In this document: positions 14,747 through 23,793 of the stretch, one piece after another
Numbering within the stretch: the stretch's first letter is position 1
Layout of the letters: each line of letters opens with the position of its first letter
Assembly: GCA_937935995.1 (NCBI GenBank)
Contig: CALGXF010000019.1
Span: 1 to 40,772 of the forward strand
Length of the DNA: 40,772 nt
From: an uncultured Alphaproteobacteria bacterium
Lineage (GTDB): Bacteria > Pseudomonadota > Alphaproteobacteria > CAAHEQ01 > UBA3637
Direction of reading: 5' to 3'
Notes under the pieces: model-generated
What the model was told of the DNA's origin: nothing
The model's database searches: none
Seen by the model: only the letters and a program-made list of their open reading frames with translations
Program-made: the position numbers and the translations under genes

Positions 14747-15858
14747 AAATAAAACATTTAATTGTCGGCGCCGGTTTATCGGGCGCTGTTTTGGCCGAAC
14801 GCATCGCGCATGAATTAAAAGAACCGGTTGTTGTGATTGAAAAGAAAAATCACATCGCCGGGAATTGTTATGATTACCGGGATAAAAACGGTATCTGTAT
14901 TCACAAATACGGCCCACATATTTTCCACACAAAAAACAAACGTGTATGGGATTATTTGTCCGATTTCACGCAATGGCATCCGTTCTTTTTAAAAGTCGAA
15001 GCTTTTGTTGACGGCCGCAATATTCCGCTTCCGTTCAATTTAAATTCTCTTTATGCCGTTTTTCCGCCCGCATTAGCACATCTGTATGAAGATAAGTTAT
15101 TGCAAAAAGTCGGCTTCGGCAACACGATTTCCATTTTAGAGTTAAAGCAGATTCAAGACCCGGATTTGGAAAAATTATCCGCTTATGTGTATGAAAATGT
15201 CTGTTTGCATTATTACAAAAAGCAGTGGGGCATGACACCCGAAGAGTTGGATCCGTCCGTTGCCAAACGTGTCCCGATATGTATTTCCAAAGATGATCGT
15301 TATTTCCACGACCCGTATCAAGGCATTCCGTTAGACGGATACACGAAAATGATTGAACGCATTTTGGATAACCCGTTGATTGATGTTCGGTTGAACACGC
15401 CTTTTGATAAGAACGCGTTTGAATACGAAAACTTGTATTACACTGGTCCGATAGACGCCTTTTTCGATTACGAATTGGGAGAACTGCCCTATCGCAGTTT
15501 AACCTTTGATATCCGAGAAATGAATACGCCTCAATTTCAACCGGTTGCAGTTGTCAGTTACCCGACCAACTACGACTTTACCCGAATTTGCGAACATAAG
15601 CATTTCTTAAATGACGTCAGTGACAAAACGGTTGTTTCTTTTGAGTATCCGGCGGCTTTTGAACGGGGCAAGAACGAACGTTATTACCCGATTCCGCAAG
15701 AGAAAAATCAAGCGCTTTACAACAAATACATTGAAAAAGCGAAAAAATTTAAAAACATACACTTTTTAGGTAGACTTGGTGATTATAAATATTATAACAT
15801 GGACTTGGCTGTGAATCGAGTCTTGACATTCTTTGAGGAACAATATGGAAAAAATTAA
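14743..15858 (+). CDS. glf: UDP-galactopyranose mutase, copy 1
   Basis: The product is 371 residues. The enzyme interconverts UDP-galactopyranose and UDP-galactofuranose using reduced FAD, supplying Galf for surface glycans. The FAD-binding motif GAGLSG is at residues 9-14, followed by IEKKNHIAGNCYDY, the conserved KYGPHIFHT (about 53-61), the substrate-contacting PFNLNSLYAVFP, QWGMTPEELDPSVAKRVP, and the C-terminal GRLGDYKYYNMD. All key blocks look intact, and the length is typical. Its start overlaps the upstream stop by four bases. The second copy starts inside its last 14 bases. Confidence 0.93.
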   Translation: MKIKHLIVGAGLSGAVLAERIAHELKEPVVVIEKKNHIAGNCYDYRDKNGICIHKYGPHIFHTKNKRVWDYLSDFTQWHPFFLKVEAFVDGRNIPLPFNLNSLYAVFPPALAHLYEDKLLQKVGFGNTISILELKQIQDPDLEKLSAYVYENVCLHYYKKQWGMTPEELDPSVAKRVPICISKDDRYFHDPYQGIPLDGYTKMIERILDNPLIDVRLNTPFDKNAFEYENLYYTGPIDAFFDYELGELPYRSLTFDIREMNTPQFQPVAVVSYPTNYDFTRICEHKHFLNDVSDKTVVSFEYPAAFERGKNERYYPIPQEKNQALYNKYIEKAKKFKNIHFLGRLGDYKYYNMDLAVNRVLTFFEEQYGKN

Positions 15859-16972
15859 AAATTTAGTCGTCGGATGCGGTTTTTCCGGTGCAACGATTGC
15901 AAGACAAATCGCAGATGTTTTAGACGAAGACGTTTTAATCATTGATAAAAAAAGCCATATTGCCGGCAATTCATACGATTACACGGATGAAAACAATATT
16001 TGTGTTCACCAATACGGGACGCACATCTTTCATACCGGATTAGAAAATGTTTGGCATTTTTTAAGCCGATTTACCGATTGGCATCCCTACTTTCACCACG
16101 TATTGGCGCAAATTGACGGAATGCGCGTGCCTATTCCGTTTAACTTAAACAGCATTCGACAGGTTTTCCCGCAAACTTTGGCAAACAGATTGGAAGAAAA
16201 GCTGATTTCCCGTTTCGGATATAATGTGAAAGTTCCGATTTTAACGCTTCGAAAAGAAGGGGATCCGGATTTGGAATTCTTGGCCAACTTCGTCTATGAA
16301 AATGTTTTTTTGAATTATACGTTGAAGCAATGGGGCGTTACGCCGGAAGAGTTAGATCCGGCCGTTACGGGACGTGTGCCGGTTTATGTCAGCAAAGACA
16401 ATCGATATTTTCAAGATAAATATCAAGGGATACCGCTCAAAGGATTTACGGCTTTAATTCGAAACATGCTGGATCATCCGCGCATTCATGTCGAGCTGAA
16501 CAAAGACTTTAACATCCTCAAGCAAGAGATTGAATACGAACGTATTTTTTATACGGGTTCAATTGACGAATTCTTTGATTACAAACACGGCGAATTGCCC
16601 TATCGAAGCATTCGATTGGACTTTCGGACATACCCCTATTCGTATTTTCAGGAAAATTCCGTTATCAATTACCCAAACAATTATGATTTCACACGCATCG
16701 GTGAATACAAATATTTTTTAAATGATTTATCGGACAAAACCGTCGTGTCGTTTGAATATCCGCAAAATTACGTGCGTGGTCAAAATGATCCTTATTATCC
16801 GATTGTCAATGACCAAAACAAAGCGATTTATGATGCGTATTTGGCCGAAGCTCAAAAACAAAACGGGCATGTTTACTTTTTGGGACGTTTAGGCGATTAT
16901 AAATATTATGATATGGACAAAGCCGTCAATCGGGCTTTAGAGTTGTTTGATACCATAAAGGAAAAACAATGA
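15845..16972 (+). CDS. glf: UDP-galactopyranose mutase, copy 2
   Basis: The product is 375 residues, a diverged tandem paralog of the preceding gene. It has its own FAD motif (GCGFSG), IDKKSHIAGNSYDY, HQYGTHIFHT, PFNLNSIRQVFP, QWGVTPEELDPAVTGRVP and GRLGDYKYYDMD. I chose the ATG at 15845, six bases after a GAGG site; an in-frame TTG at 15833 overlaps that site. It overlaps the first mutase by 14 bases and LicD by four. Both copies keep the substrate and flavin blocks, so both are probably active. The second may prefer a different nucleotide sugar such as UDP-N-acetylgalactosamine. That is an inference from the duplication only. Confidence 0.92.
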   Translation: MEKIKNLVVGCGFSGATIARQIADVLDEDVLIIDKKSHIAGNSYDYTDENNICVHQYGTHIFHTGLENVWHFLSRFTDWHPYFHHVLAQIDGMRVPIPFNLNSIRQVFPQTLANRLEEKLISRFGYNVKVPILTLRKEGDPDLEFLANFVYENVFLNYTLKQWGVTPEELDPAVTGRVPVYVSKDNRYFQDKYQGIPLKGFTALIRNMLDHPRIHVELNKDFNILKQEIEYERIFYTGSIDEFFDYKHGELPYRSIRLDFRTYPYSYFQENSVINYPNNYDFTRIGEYKYFLNDLSDKTVVSFEYPQNYVRGQNDPYYPIVNDQNKAIYDAYLAEAQKQNGHVYFLGRLGDYKYYDMDKAVNRALELFDTIKEKQ

Positions 16973-18003
16973 CCCACTTTTTAAAAAGATTGTTTAAATA
17001 CAAAGAAAAACGGAAAAAAGTTGCCAAACGGCGCTATCAAGAGCTGTTGGGTTCGACAAATGCCAATCACGATTTAATTCGGCTCATAACCGAAAAAACA
17101 ACTGTGTTATCTGACCAAGTCAATCAGATGCAAGCCAAACAAGACCAATTATTAACCGAAGTAACGATTTTACGCAACATTGTGACTTCTTCCGTTGATA
17201 TTACGCATATTCCCAAAGCGCACGGTAATTTACGCCTTATTCAACAGGCGGGATTGGTTTTATTGAAAAAGCTGGATCGTGTTTGCCGAGAAAACAACCT
17301 TTCCTATTGGATGGATTTCGGTTCTTTGCTCGGGACTGTCCGGCACAAAGGATACATTCCGTGGGATGATGATTTGGATATTTCCATGCTGCGGGAAGAT
17401 TATGACCGGTTATTAACGCTTTTGGATAAAGAATTTACCCAAGACGGATACCACTATTCGACGGGTGACATTATTCGCATATTTTACAAAAACATTCCGG
17501 CACAGGTGGATATTTTTCCGTATGACAGAGGTGCTTTTATCAATCCGCCGGAATTGGATTCACCGCAGGAAAAGGAACTGTCCGACTTGATTCACACCAT
17601 CCACACGGAAATGGTTCGACCGGATTGGTCCAAGTTAATGACAATGGACAACACTTTTGAACCGGAACGTTACCCCGAAATTCGGTCTTTGTATCAGACG
17701 GCGTTTTTAAAAGACCGACAAGCGCTTTCAAACGGATACTTATTTTCCGGCATAGAAACTTTCCCGCCAAAACGGGGCTTTTTCCGGGATGATTGGGTGT
17801 TTCCGTTAAATGAAGCTGAATTTGAAGGGTTAACTGTTCATATTCCCCGCAACAGTCATCTGTATTTAACCACATATTACCATAATTATATGGCTTTTCC
17901 GATTGATTGTTATCCCAAACATCCCAGCATTATGGGTCGGCTGAATGCGGCCAGCGTTGCTGACATGCAAGAACTTATCCGAAAAGAGGCAGACAATGAC
18001 TGA
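16969..18003 (+). CDS. LicD-family phosphotransferase
   Basis: The product is 344 residues. LicD proteins transfer phosphocholine, phosphoribitol or similar groups from CDP-linked donors onto surface glycans. The signature MDFGSLLGTVRHKGYIPWDD with DLDI follows at about residues 110-133, containing the two-metal acidic cluster of the nucleotidyltransferase fold. Residues 1-75 are basic then heptad-like (TEKTTVLSDQVNQMQAKQDQ), probably a short coiled coil that may allow oligomer formation or hold the enzyme near the membrane; this extension is not typical of LicD. It overlaps copy 2 of the mutase by four bases. No choline kinase or CDP-choline synthesis gene is visible in the window, so the donor is unknown. 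Confidence 0.85.
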   Translation: MTHFLKRLFKYKEKRKKVAKRRYQELLGSTNANHDLIRLITEKTTVLSDQVNQMQAKQDQLLTEVTILRNIVTSSVDITHIPKAHGNLRLIQQAGLVLLKKLDRVCRENNLSYWMDFGSLLGTVRHKGYIPWDDDLDISMLREDYDRLLTLLDKEFTQDGYHYSTGDIIRIFYKNIPAQVDIFPYDRGAFINPPELDSPQEKELSDLIHTIHTEMVRPDWSKLMTMDNTFEPERYPEIRSLYQTAFLKDRQALSNGYLFSGIETFPPKRGFFRDDWVFPLNEAEFEGLTVHIPRNSHLYLTTYYHNYMAFPIDCYPKHPSIMGRLNAASVADMQELIRKEADND

Positions 18004-18625
18004 TTTATCCTATTGGCAGAACTATTATGCCACACACTCTCATCCGACGGAACCATCCTTGTTTGCCGTTTATTGCATGCAACGTTATTTAAAACCGTTC
18101 ATGAGCATCTTGGAACTCGGATGCGGCAACGGACGAGATTCTGTTTATTTTGCGTCTCAACGCTTGCGCGTGACTGCGGTTGACCAATGCCAGAAAGAAT
18201 TAGATTACTTATCGGCGACCTATCCCGATATTCGTTTTCAACAGGCTGATTTTACCCGCTTAAAAAATATGCAGTTGTTTGATGCCATTTATTCCCGCTT
18301 TACGTTGCATACGATTTCACAGGATGAAGAAACACGCGTTTTTGATTGGGCTTATCGTCATTTGCACCGAAACGGTTCCTTTTTAATCGAGGCCAGAGGT
18401 CAAAAAAATGAATTTTACCGCAAAGGCGAACCTGTCGCCGACCAACCGGATGCTTTTATTTTTGAAGGCCATTTCCGGCGTTTTATTGATTTACCGAAGA
18501 CTCAAAAAAAGCTGGAACATCACGGGTTTCACATTTTATCGGCAGAAGAAAAGCCGGGCTTTGCGCCTCGCTTAAATGAAAATCAAATCTTTTGCCGATT
18601 AATTGCTCAAAAAACAAGAGGATAG
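17996..18625 (+). CDS. Class I SAM-dependent methyltransferase
   Basis: The product is 209 residues. Motif I is ILELGCGNGRDSVYFA (about 37-52), followed by an acidic motif II end (VTAVDQCQKELDYL) and a motif IV-like DAIYSRFTLH, typical of small-molecule or sugar methyltransferases with a seven-strand Rossmann fold. I chose the ATG at 17996, with AGAGG just upstream; the reading frame is open earlier but lies inside LicD. It overlaps the LicD stop by eight bases. In a glycan operon, methylation of a sugar or of the phosphoryl substituent added by LicD would fit; the acceptor is not known. Confidence 0.82.
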   Translation: MTDLSYWQNYYATHSHPTEPSLFAVYCMQRYLKPFMSILELGCGNGRDSVYFASQRLRVTAVDQCQKELDYLSATYPDIRFQQADFTRLKNMQLFDAIYSRFTLHTISQDEETRVFDWAYRHLHRNGSFLIEARGQKNEFYRKGEPVADQPDAFIFEGHFRRFIDLPKTQKKLEHHGFHILSAEEKPGFAPRLNENQIFCRLIAQKTRG

Positions 18626-18626
18626 C

Positions 18627-19709
18627 ATGCCGAAAGTTTCTGTCATCATTCCACTATGCAACAGCAAACAATACCTGCACGCATGCATTGACAGCGTCTT
18701 ATGTCAAACGCTGACGGATATTGAAATTTTACTGATGGATGACGGTTCATCGGACGGAAGCGCCCTTCTTTGTGACGAATATGCCGCAAAAGACAAACGC
18801 ATTCGGGTCATTCACAAAGAAAACAGCGGATACGGATCAACAATTAACCAAGCCATTCAATTGGCACGCGGAACATATGTCGGTATCGTAGAGGCAGATG
18901 ATTTCATCGAACCGGACATGTATGAAAAGTTATACGAAAATGCGCACGCTCATCAAACGGACATTACCAAATGTTATTTTTATTATTACAGCCGTTTTCG
19001 GAAAAAGCAAAACATACATCATCGATTTACGGCAGATTCCTCTAAAGAACCGAAAGGTGCTTTCAACGTTGCCGATTACCCGGAAATTTTAACATATCAT
19101 TCATCGGTATGGGCAGCGATTTACAAACGTTCTTTTATAAAAGACATCAAAATGCCGGAAACACCGGGAGCCAGTTATCAAGATTTTCCGTTTGTTTTCG
19201 AAGCTTTGTTAAAAGCCGACCGTTTATCAATTGTTCCGGCGTATTTAATACATTATCGCAAAGAAAAAAAGCAAAATTCGTCAACCGTTCAACCGGGTAA
19301 ACAGGTTTTATATTTAGTTAAGCATGCTCAATATATCCAAAATGTGATGCGTGAAATGGGGGTTTATGAACGCTATCAAAATGAATTTTGGCGGCATGTA
19401 ACTTCCTGCTTATTCGGTTATTTTAAAATCACGATACCGGCTTATCGAGACGCGTATTACCAACAGCTTGTTCCATTTTATCAACAAAATATTCAAGACA
19501 TGCCTTGGCCGCTTTTCGATCCGATTCTGTCTCATTATGTTCGTCTGTTAATCGACGAAAAGCAAACCGAGCTTTATTCTGCCATTCGACCGCGAACAAA
19601 GTTATATAAGGGCTTTGTTCGTTTGTATTCTTGTCTGATTTTTGACAAGCAAAAACGGCACGATTATCGAAAAAGAAAAATGAACCACATTACAAAGGAA
19701 AACAAATGA
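18627..19709 (+). CDS. Family 2 glycosyltransferase (paralog A)
   Basis: The product is 360 residues. GT-A signatures: PKVSVIIPLCNSKQYLHACI at the N-terminus, MDDGSSDGS (about 38-46), the HKENSGYGSTINQAI segment, and EADDF as the metal-binding acidic cluster (about 91-95). The middle block (YHSSVWAAIYKRSFI, PGASYQDFPFVFEALLKADR) and the HYRKEKKQNSSTVQPGK stretch are nearly shared with the protein at 20706-21794, so the two arose by duplication. Start: the ATG at 18627 has AGAGGA upstream; a TTG at 18603 is unlikely. The four-base overlap with the GT90-like gene shows coupling. It acts at the cytoplasmic side on an unknown acceptor. Confidence 0.88.
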   Translation: MPKVSVIIPLCNSKQYLHACIDSVLCQTLTDIEILLMDDGSSDGSALLCDEYAAKDKRIRVIHKENSGYGSTINQAIQLARGTYVGIVEADDFIEPDMYEKLYENAHAHQTDITKCYFYYYSRFRKKQNIHHRFTADSSKEPKGAFNVADYPEILTYHSSVWAAIYKRSFIKDIKMPETPGASYQDFPFVFEALLKADRLSIVPAYLIHYRKEKKQNSSTVQPGKQVLYLVKHAQYIQNVMREMGVYERYQNEFWRHVTSCLFGYFKITIPAYRDAYYQQLVPFYQQNIQDMPWPLFDPILSHYVRLLIDEKQTELYSAIRPRTKLYKGFVRLYSCLIFDKQKRHDYRKRKMNHITKENK

Positions 19710-20695
19710 AAAAGAAAAGAACCATTCGATTTTTGGGATTACCCGTTGTCACAATCAAAGAAAAACAGTCTCAAACCAAATATAGCGTTTTGGGTATTCC
19801 GGTTTATCGGAAAAGGAAAAAAATGATTCCGCTGCAAACGCCGAGCGGATCCGAGATGAAATTAAGCTTTGATGTCAACACGCGCAGCTTTTCCATCACG
19901 GATTACGGGGCAATTGAAATCAGAAATATTTCTATGTTCCATTTATTGGCAATTGCCATGACGCGCATTCGGATGCAGTTGCCCAAAAGTTTCGATTTAA
20001 TTATTAAGACGGCTGATTATGCCGGCACGAACGAACAATATGCTGCTTTTTGTCGGACGGACGAGCAACAAAATGTGATTTTAATCCCTGATTTCACATT
20101 CGACGGATGGGCGACCATCGGTGTCTACAGCTATAAACAATTAATTGATGAAATCGTGGCCAGATCCAAAGAACCTTACAAATATGACAAACTGTTTTGG
20201 ATAGGCAGTGCGGAAACGCACCCTTCCCGCGTCACTTTGTGTGAAATGTCGTTAAAAGATAACCGCATCGAAGCGATCGGCGCGAATTGGAAACGCGAAA
20301 CGTATCAAATTTATCGCACACAAAAAGCGGATAAATTTGTCACGTTCCAAGATCATACGGAATACAAATATTTAATTGACTTGCAAGGATACGGTTATTC
20401 CGGCCGGTTAAAAGTTTTATTATTCACCGGGCGCCCGTTGTTTATTGCCGAGCGGAAATGGAAAGAATATTTCTATGAAGACTTAAAGCCCTTTGTCCAT
20501 TATATTCCGGTCAAAGAAGATTTATCCGACTTAACGGAAAAATTGGATTGGGCCGAAGCACATTATGATGAAGCCGTCCAAATTGCGAAAAACGCGCAAG
20601 AATATGCGTTGTCTCATTTAACGCAAGAAAAGGCTATTGATAAATTGGAAGAAATTTTAATGGACTATTCCCAAAAATACGGAACCCCCGCATAA
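19706..20695 (+). CDS. GT90/CAP10-like glycosyltransferase
   Basis: The product is 329 residues. The diagnostic C-terminal segment is present: KYLIDLQGYGYSGRLKVLLF followed by TGRPLFIAERKWKEYFYEDL (about 220-260), the block shared by family 90 enzymes (CAP10/LPS-modifying xylosyl- or glucosyltransferases). The earlier WIGSAETHPSR also fits. The first 50 residues are basic (KKKRTIRFLGLPVV, RKRKKM) with short repeats around LG(L/I)PV, likely for membrane or partner contact. It starts four bases before the previous stop and lies between two paralogous GT2 genes. Which sugar it adds is unknown. Confidence 0.8.
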   Translation: MKKKRTIRFLGLPVVTIKEKQSQTKYSVLGIPVYRKRKKMIPLQTPSGSEMKLSFDVNTRSFSITDYGAIEIRNISMFHLLAIAMTRIRMQLPKSFDLIIKTADYAGTNEQYAAFCRTDEQQNVILIPDFTFDGWATIGVYSYKQLIDEIVARSKEPYKYDKLFWIGSAETHPSRVTLCEMSLKDNRIEAIGANWKRETYQIYRTQKADKFVTFQDHTEYKYLIDLQGYGYSGRLKVLLFTGRPLFIAERKWKEYFYEDLKPFVHYIPVKEDLSDLTEKLDWAEAHYDEAVQIAKNAQEYALSHLTQEKAIDKLEEILMDYSQKYGTPA

Positions 20696-20705
20696 GGAGA
20701 TAAAG

Positions 20706-21794
20706 ATGAAAAAGCAACCTAAAATTTCCGTCATTGTTGCGATTTACGGTAATGAAAAGTACCTGCATCAATGTGTTCAAAGCATTTTAAATCAAACGTT
20801 AACTGACATTGAAGTCATTTTAATGGATGACGGATCGATTGACAAAAGCCCTGCTATTTGTGACGAATTTGCTCAAAAAGATAAACGCGTCCGTGTGGTG
20901 CACAAGAAAAACTCGGGTTACGGCGATAACGTCAATCAAGGGATAGCTCTGGCGAAAGGACAATACATCGGCATTATTGAAGGGGACGATTTCATTGAAT
21001 CGGACATGTATGAAAAATTATATCATCAAGCGGTTCGATTAAATTCCGATGTTGTCAAATGCAATTTCTATCTGCACAATTCTGCCGCCGATCCGACAGA
21101 CATTCCCTACCCGCATTTGCACACGGATTTACCGCTGGTCGCGCCGCTTAATGTCAATTTTGAAGTCAAAGATTATCCGGCTTTATTGACATATCATTCA
21201 TCCGTTTGGGCGACCTTGTACCGCGCTGATTTTATTAAATCTATTAAGTTGCGCACGACACCCGGCGCAACGTATCAGGATTTTCCGTTTATGTTTGAAG
21301 TCTTGGTAAAGGCCAAACGCGTTTCGGTTTTAAATGAATACCTGTTACATTATCGATTGGAAGACGGACAAAACTCTTCTACGAAAAAACCGGGCAAAAA
21401 TATCCTTTATTTGTGCGAACATGCAAATTATATAAAAGAAATCCTATTAAAAGAAAATTTATGGAACATTTACAAAGAGGTTTTCTATTATCATGTAACA
21501 AACTGTTTAAGAGGATATTTTCATATAACCGATCCTCAATATAAATCAGAATTTTATAAACGATTACGCCAATTTTATTTACCTTTATTAAAAGACAAAA
21601 CATTTTCGTATCAATACTTCGATTCCGCAACAGAATGTTTCGTTAAATGGGTATTAGCAGACCGTCAGGATATTTTATTAAATCATCGGACATTTATAAG
21701 TAAATTAAAACGCTTTTACCATCGCATCATCAGTTTTTTCATTCTCAATAAAAAAACACGAAAAAAATACAAAAAAATATATGTTAAAGACTAA
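20706..21794 (+). CDS. Family 2 glycosyltransferase (paralog B)
   Basis: The product is 362 residues, closely related to the enzyme at 18627-19709. GT-A start is PKISVIVAIYGNEKYLHQCV, with MDDGSIDKS, HKKNSGYGDNVNQGI and the metal-binding EGDDF. The shared middle block is YHSSVWATLYRADFI and PGATYQDFPFMFEVLVKAKR. The ribosome site is AAGGAG with good spacing. The last third (about 21400-21790) looks distinctly more AT-rich than the first, and its protein similarity to paralog A falls, which may mark a recombination point. The predicted role is transfer of one sugar to the chain; specificity is unknown. Confidence 0.87.
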   Translation: MKKQPKISVIVAIYGNEKYLHQCVQSILNQTLTDIEVILMDDGSIDKSPAICDEFAQKDKRVRVVHKKNSGYGDNVNQGIALAKGQYIGIIEGDDFIESDMYEKLYHQAVRLNSDVVKCNFYLHNSAADPTDIPYPHLHTDLPLVAPLNVNFEVKDYPALLTYHSSVWATLYRADFIKSIKLRTTPGATYQDFPFMFEVLVKAKRVSVLNEYLLHYRLEDGQNSSTKKPGKNILYLCEHANYIKEILLKENLWNIYKEVFYYHVTNCLRGYFHITDPQYKSEFYKRLRQFYLPLLKDKTFSYQYFDSATECFVKWVLADRQDILLNHRTFISKLKRFYHRIISFFILNKKTRKKYKKIYVKD

Positions 21795-21806
21795 AGGAAT
21801 ATTTAT

Positions 21807-23753
21807 ATGCCTCATACATTAAAACTGATCATTTCTTACCACAAACCGGCTTATTTGTTGAAAGATGACGTTTTCTTTCCCGTTCATGGCGGACGAGATA
21901 TCGCCTTGCAACGCAATAAAGACGGCAAATTGAATCCGGATGACTATCAATGGCTTGTTGATCATTTAACCGGCGACAATACCGGGGAAAACATTTCGGC
22001 TTACAATCGCGAATTCGGCGAATTGGGCGCTCTTTATTGGGCTTGGAAACATTATGATGAAATCGGAAATCCCGATTTTATCGGATTAATGCACTACCGG
22101 CGACATTTTATTTTTCATGAAGACGTTAATCCTATTTATTTTTTACCGTTTCCTGACAAAAGTTATTTAAAAACATTACACTATGATTCAAAAAATATTC
22201 AAGATTTGTTGAACAAATATGATGTTTTTGCCCCTATCATTCACCATACCAATTGTTGGAATGCACAAAGCGTATATCAACAATATCTGGAAGGGCCGCA
22301 ACACGACATTTCGGACTTGGAAACTGCCGTTAAAATCTTGAAAAAGAAATATCCTAAACTGGCCAAAACGGCGGATTCTTATATTCACGGCAACCAAGCT
22401 TATTTGTTTAACATGTTCATCATGAAAAGAGAACTGTTTATGGAATTTGCGCCGTTCTTATTCGATATTTTATTGGAACTTCACAAAACCGTAGACTATT
22501 CCGGGCGGTCTCAAGAAGGCATTCGTGCCATGGGATTTGTCGCCGAACGGTTGACGGGTATTTATTTAACGTATTTAAAACAACAAGGCAAAAAAATGCA
22601 ATGTCTGCCGGTGGCTTATTTGATGAACACGGATCTTGAAAAAGACATTAAACCGGCCTTTGACAAAAACAATGTCCCGATTATTTTGCCGAGCGACAAC
22701 AACTATGTGCCATTTTTGGGGGTAACACTCCATTCTTTGCTGGCGCACACATCAGCCGACAAAAATTATGATATTTTCATTTTAAGCAGTCAAATAACGC
22801 CGGCCAATCAAAACCGGTTAAAAGATCTTGTGAAAGGCCGCACCAACGTCAGTCTGCGGTTTTGCGATATGGATCTGATTATGGCCAAGTTTAAAGTTTC
22901 TTTCCCGGTTTATGCATATTACACGGTTTCAACGTACTTCCGTTTTTTTGCACCGTCTCTTTTCAAAAACTTTGATAAAGTCATTTATTTGGACTCCGAC
23001 ATGATTGTTTTGGATGACGTAGCCAAATTAATGGATTATGACTTAAAAGACACGCTGATCGGTGCCTGCCGAGATGCCGAAGCTAACCGGTGGCGTTTAG
23101 GGCCTCATAAATATGAATTGAAAAAATATGATCAGGAAATCGGCTTAAAACATCCGGAAAATTATTTCCAAGCCGGCACACTGATTTTCAACATTAAACA
23201 AATGATCAAAGAAAACACCATGGCTCAATTTTTCGAACAACTGAAAATGGATAAAAAGCTGTTGTGTTTGGATCAAGACGTTTTGAATATTGTTTGTCAG
23301 GGACGCGCCACATATATTGACATCACATGGAATATTGAATGGATTACCCGAATTCGGGCCGAAAATTTGGGCAAAGAGTTATCCATCGACATGTTTGATA
23401 TGTATACCCAAGCGTTGAAAAATCCTAAAATCATTCATTATTGCGACAACATTAAACCGTGGCGGGAACCGTATCGTCCTTTGGCCGATATTTGGTGGCG
23501 ATACGCTCGACAAACGGCTTTTTATGAAGAAATTATTTTCAACAATGTTTCCCAAACCGTCTCGCAAATCGACATGGCACCGATTCACCAGCGATTAAAG
23601 GACATTGCGCACTTGTCGAAAGAAAAATGGTTGTATCGCAAGTACAAAGTGATGTCAAAAATCACCTTCGGGAAAAAGAAGAAGAAATATAAAGAGAAAA
23701 AGAAAAAATTGAAAAAACACTTAAAAGAAATGAAAAATTTCTTGAAAAAATAA
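21807..23753 (+). CDS. Two-domain glycosyltransferase: DUF4422 fused to GT8
   Basis: The product is 648 residues. Residues 1-285 are a DUF4422 domain (KLIISYHKPAYLLKDDV, REFGELGALYWAWKH, FIGLMHYRRHFIF, NQAYLFNMFIMKRELF). Residues about 292-600 are a family 8 enzyme: VPIILPSDNNYVPFLGVTLH, the metal-binding DSD (VIYLDSDMIVLDD), QAGTLIFNIKQM, LDQDVLNI and HYCDNIKPWREP. The last 35 residues are almost all lysine, glutamate and leucine or methionine, probably a charged tail for membrane contact. It is the last gene of the plus operon and is followed by a strong bidirectional terminator. It probably adds two sugars in sequence; donors are unknown. Confidence 0.87.
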   Translation: MPHTLKLIISYHKPAYLLKDDVFFPVHGGRDIALQRNKDGKLNPDDYQWLVDHLTGDNTGENISAYNREFGELGALYWAWKHYDEIGNPDFIGLMHYRRHFIFHEDVNPIYFLPFPDKSYLKTLHYDSKNIQDLLNKYDVFAPIIHHTNCWNAQSVYQQYLEGPQHDISDLETAVKILKKKYPKLAKTADSYIHGNQAYLFNMFIMKRELFMEFAPFLFDILLELHKTVDYSGRSQEGIRAMGFVAERLTGIYLTYLKQQGKKMQCLPVAYLMNTDLEKDIKPAFDKNNVPIILPSDNNYVPFLGVTLHSLLAHTSADKNYDIFILSSQITPANQNRLKDLVKGRTNVSLRFCDMDLIMAKFKVSFPVYAYYTVSTYFRFFAPSLFKNFDKVIYLDSDMIVLDDVAKLMDYDLKDTLIGACRDAEANRWRLGPHKYELKKYDQEIGLKHPENYFQAGTLIFNIKQMIKENTMAQFFEQLKMDKKLLCLDQDVLNIVCQGRATYIDITWNIEWITRIRAENLGKELSIDMFDMYTQALKNPKIIHYCDNIKPWREPYRPLADIWWRYARQTAFYEEIIFNNVSQTVSQIDMAPIHQRLKDIAHLSKEKWLYRKYKVMSKITFGKKKKKYKEKKKKLKKHLKEMKNFLKK

Positions 23754-23755
23754 CA

Positions 23756-23782
23756 AAAAGGCCAAGAATTTCTTGGCCTTTT
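23756..23782. terminator. Bidirectional terminator between convergent genes
   Basis: A perfect 12-bp stem, AAAAGGCCAAGA (23756-23767) with TCTTGGCCTTTT (23771-23782), has a 3-base loop. The A-tract and T-tract at its ends let it stop both the glycan operon (plus) and the tail-fibre pair (minus). Confidence 0.88.
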
Positions 23783-23793
23783 CTCAACAACGT

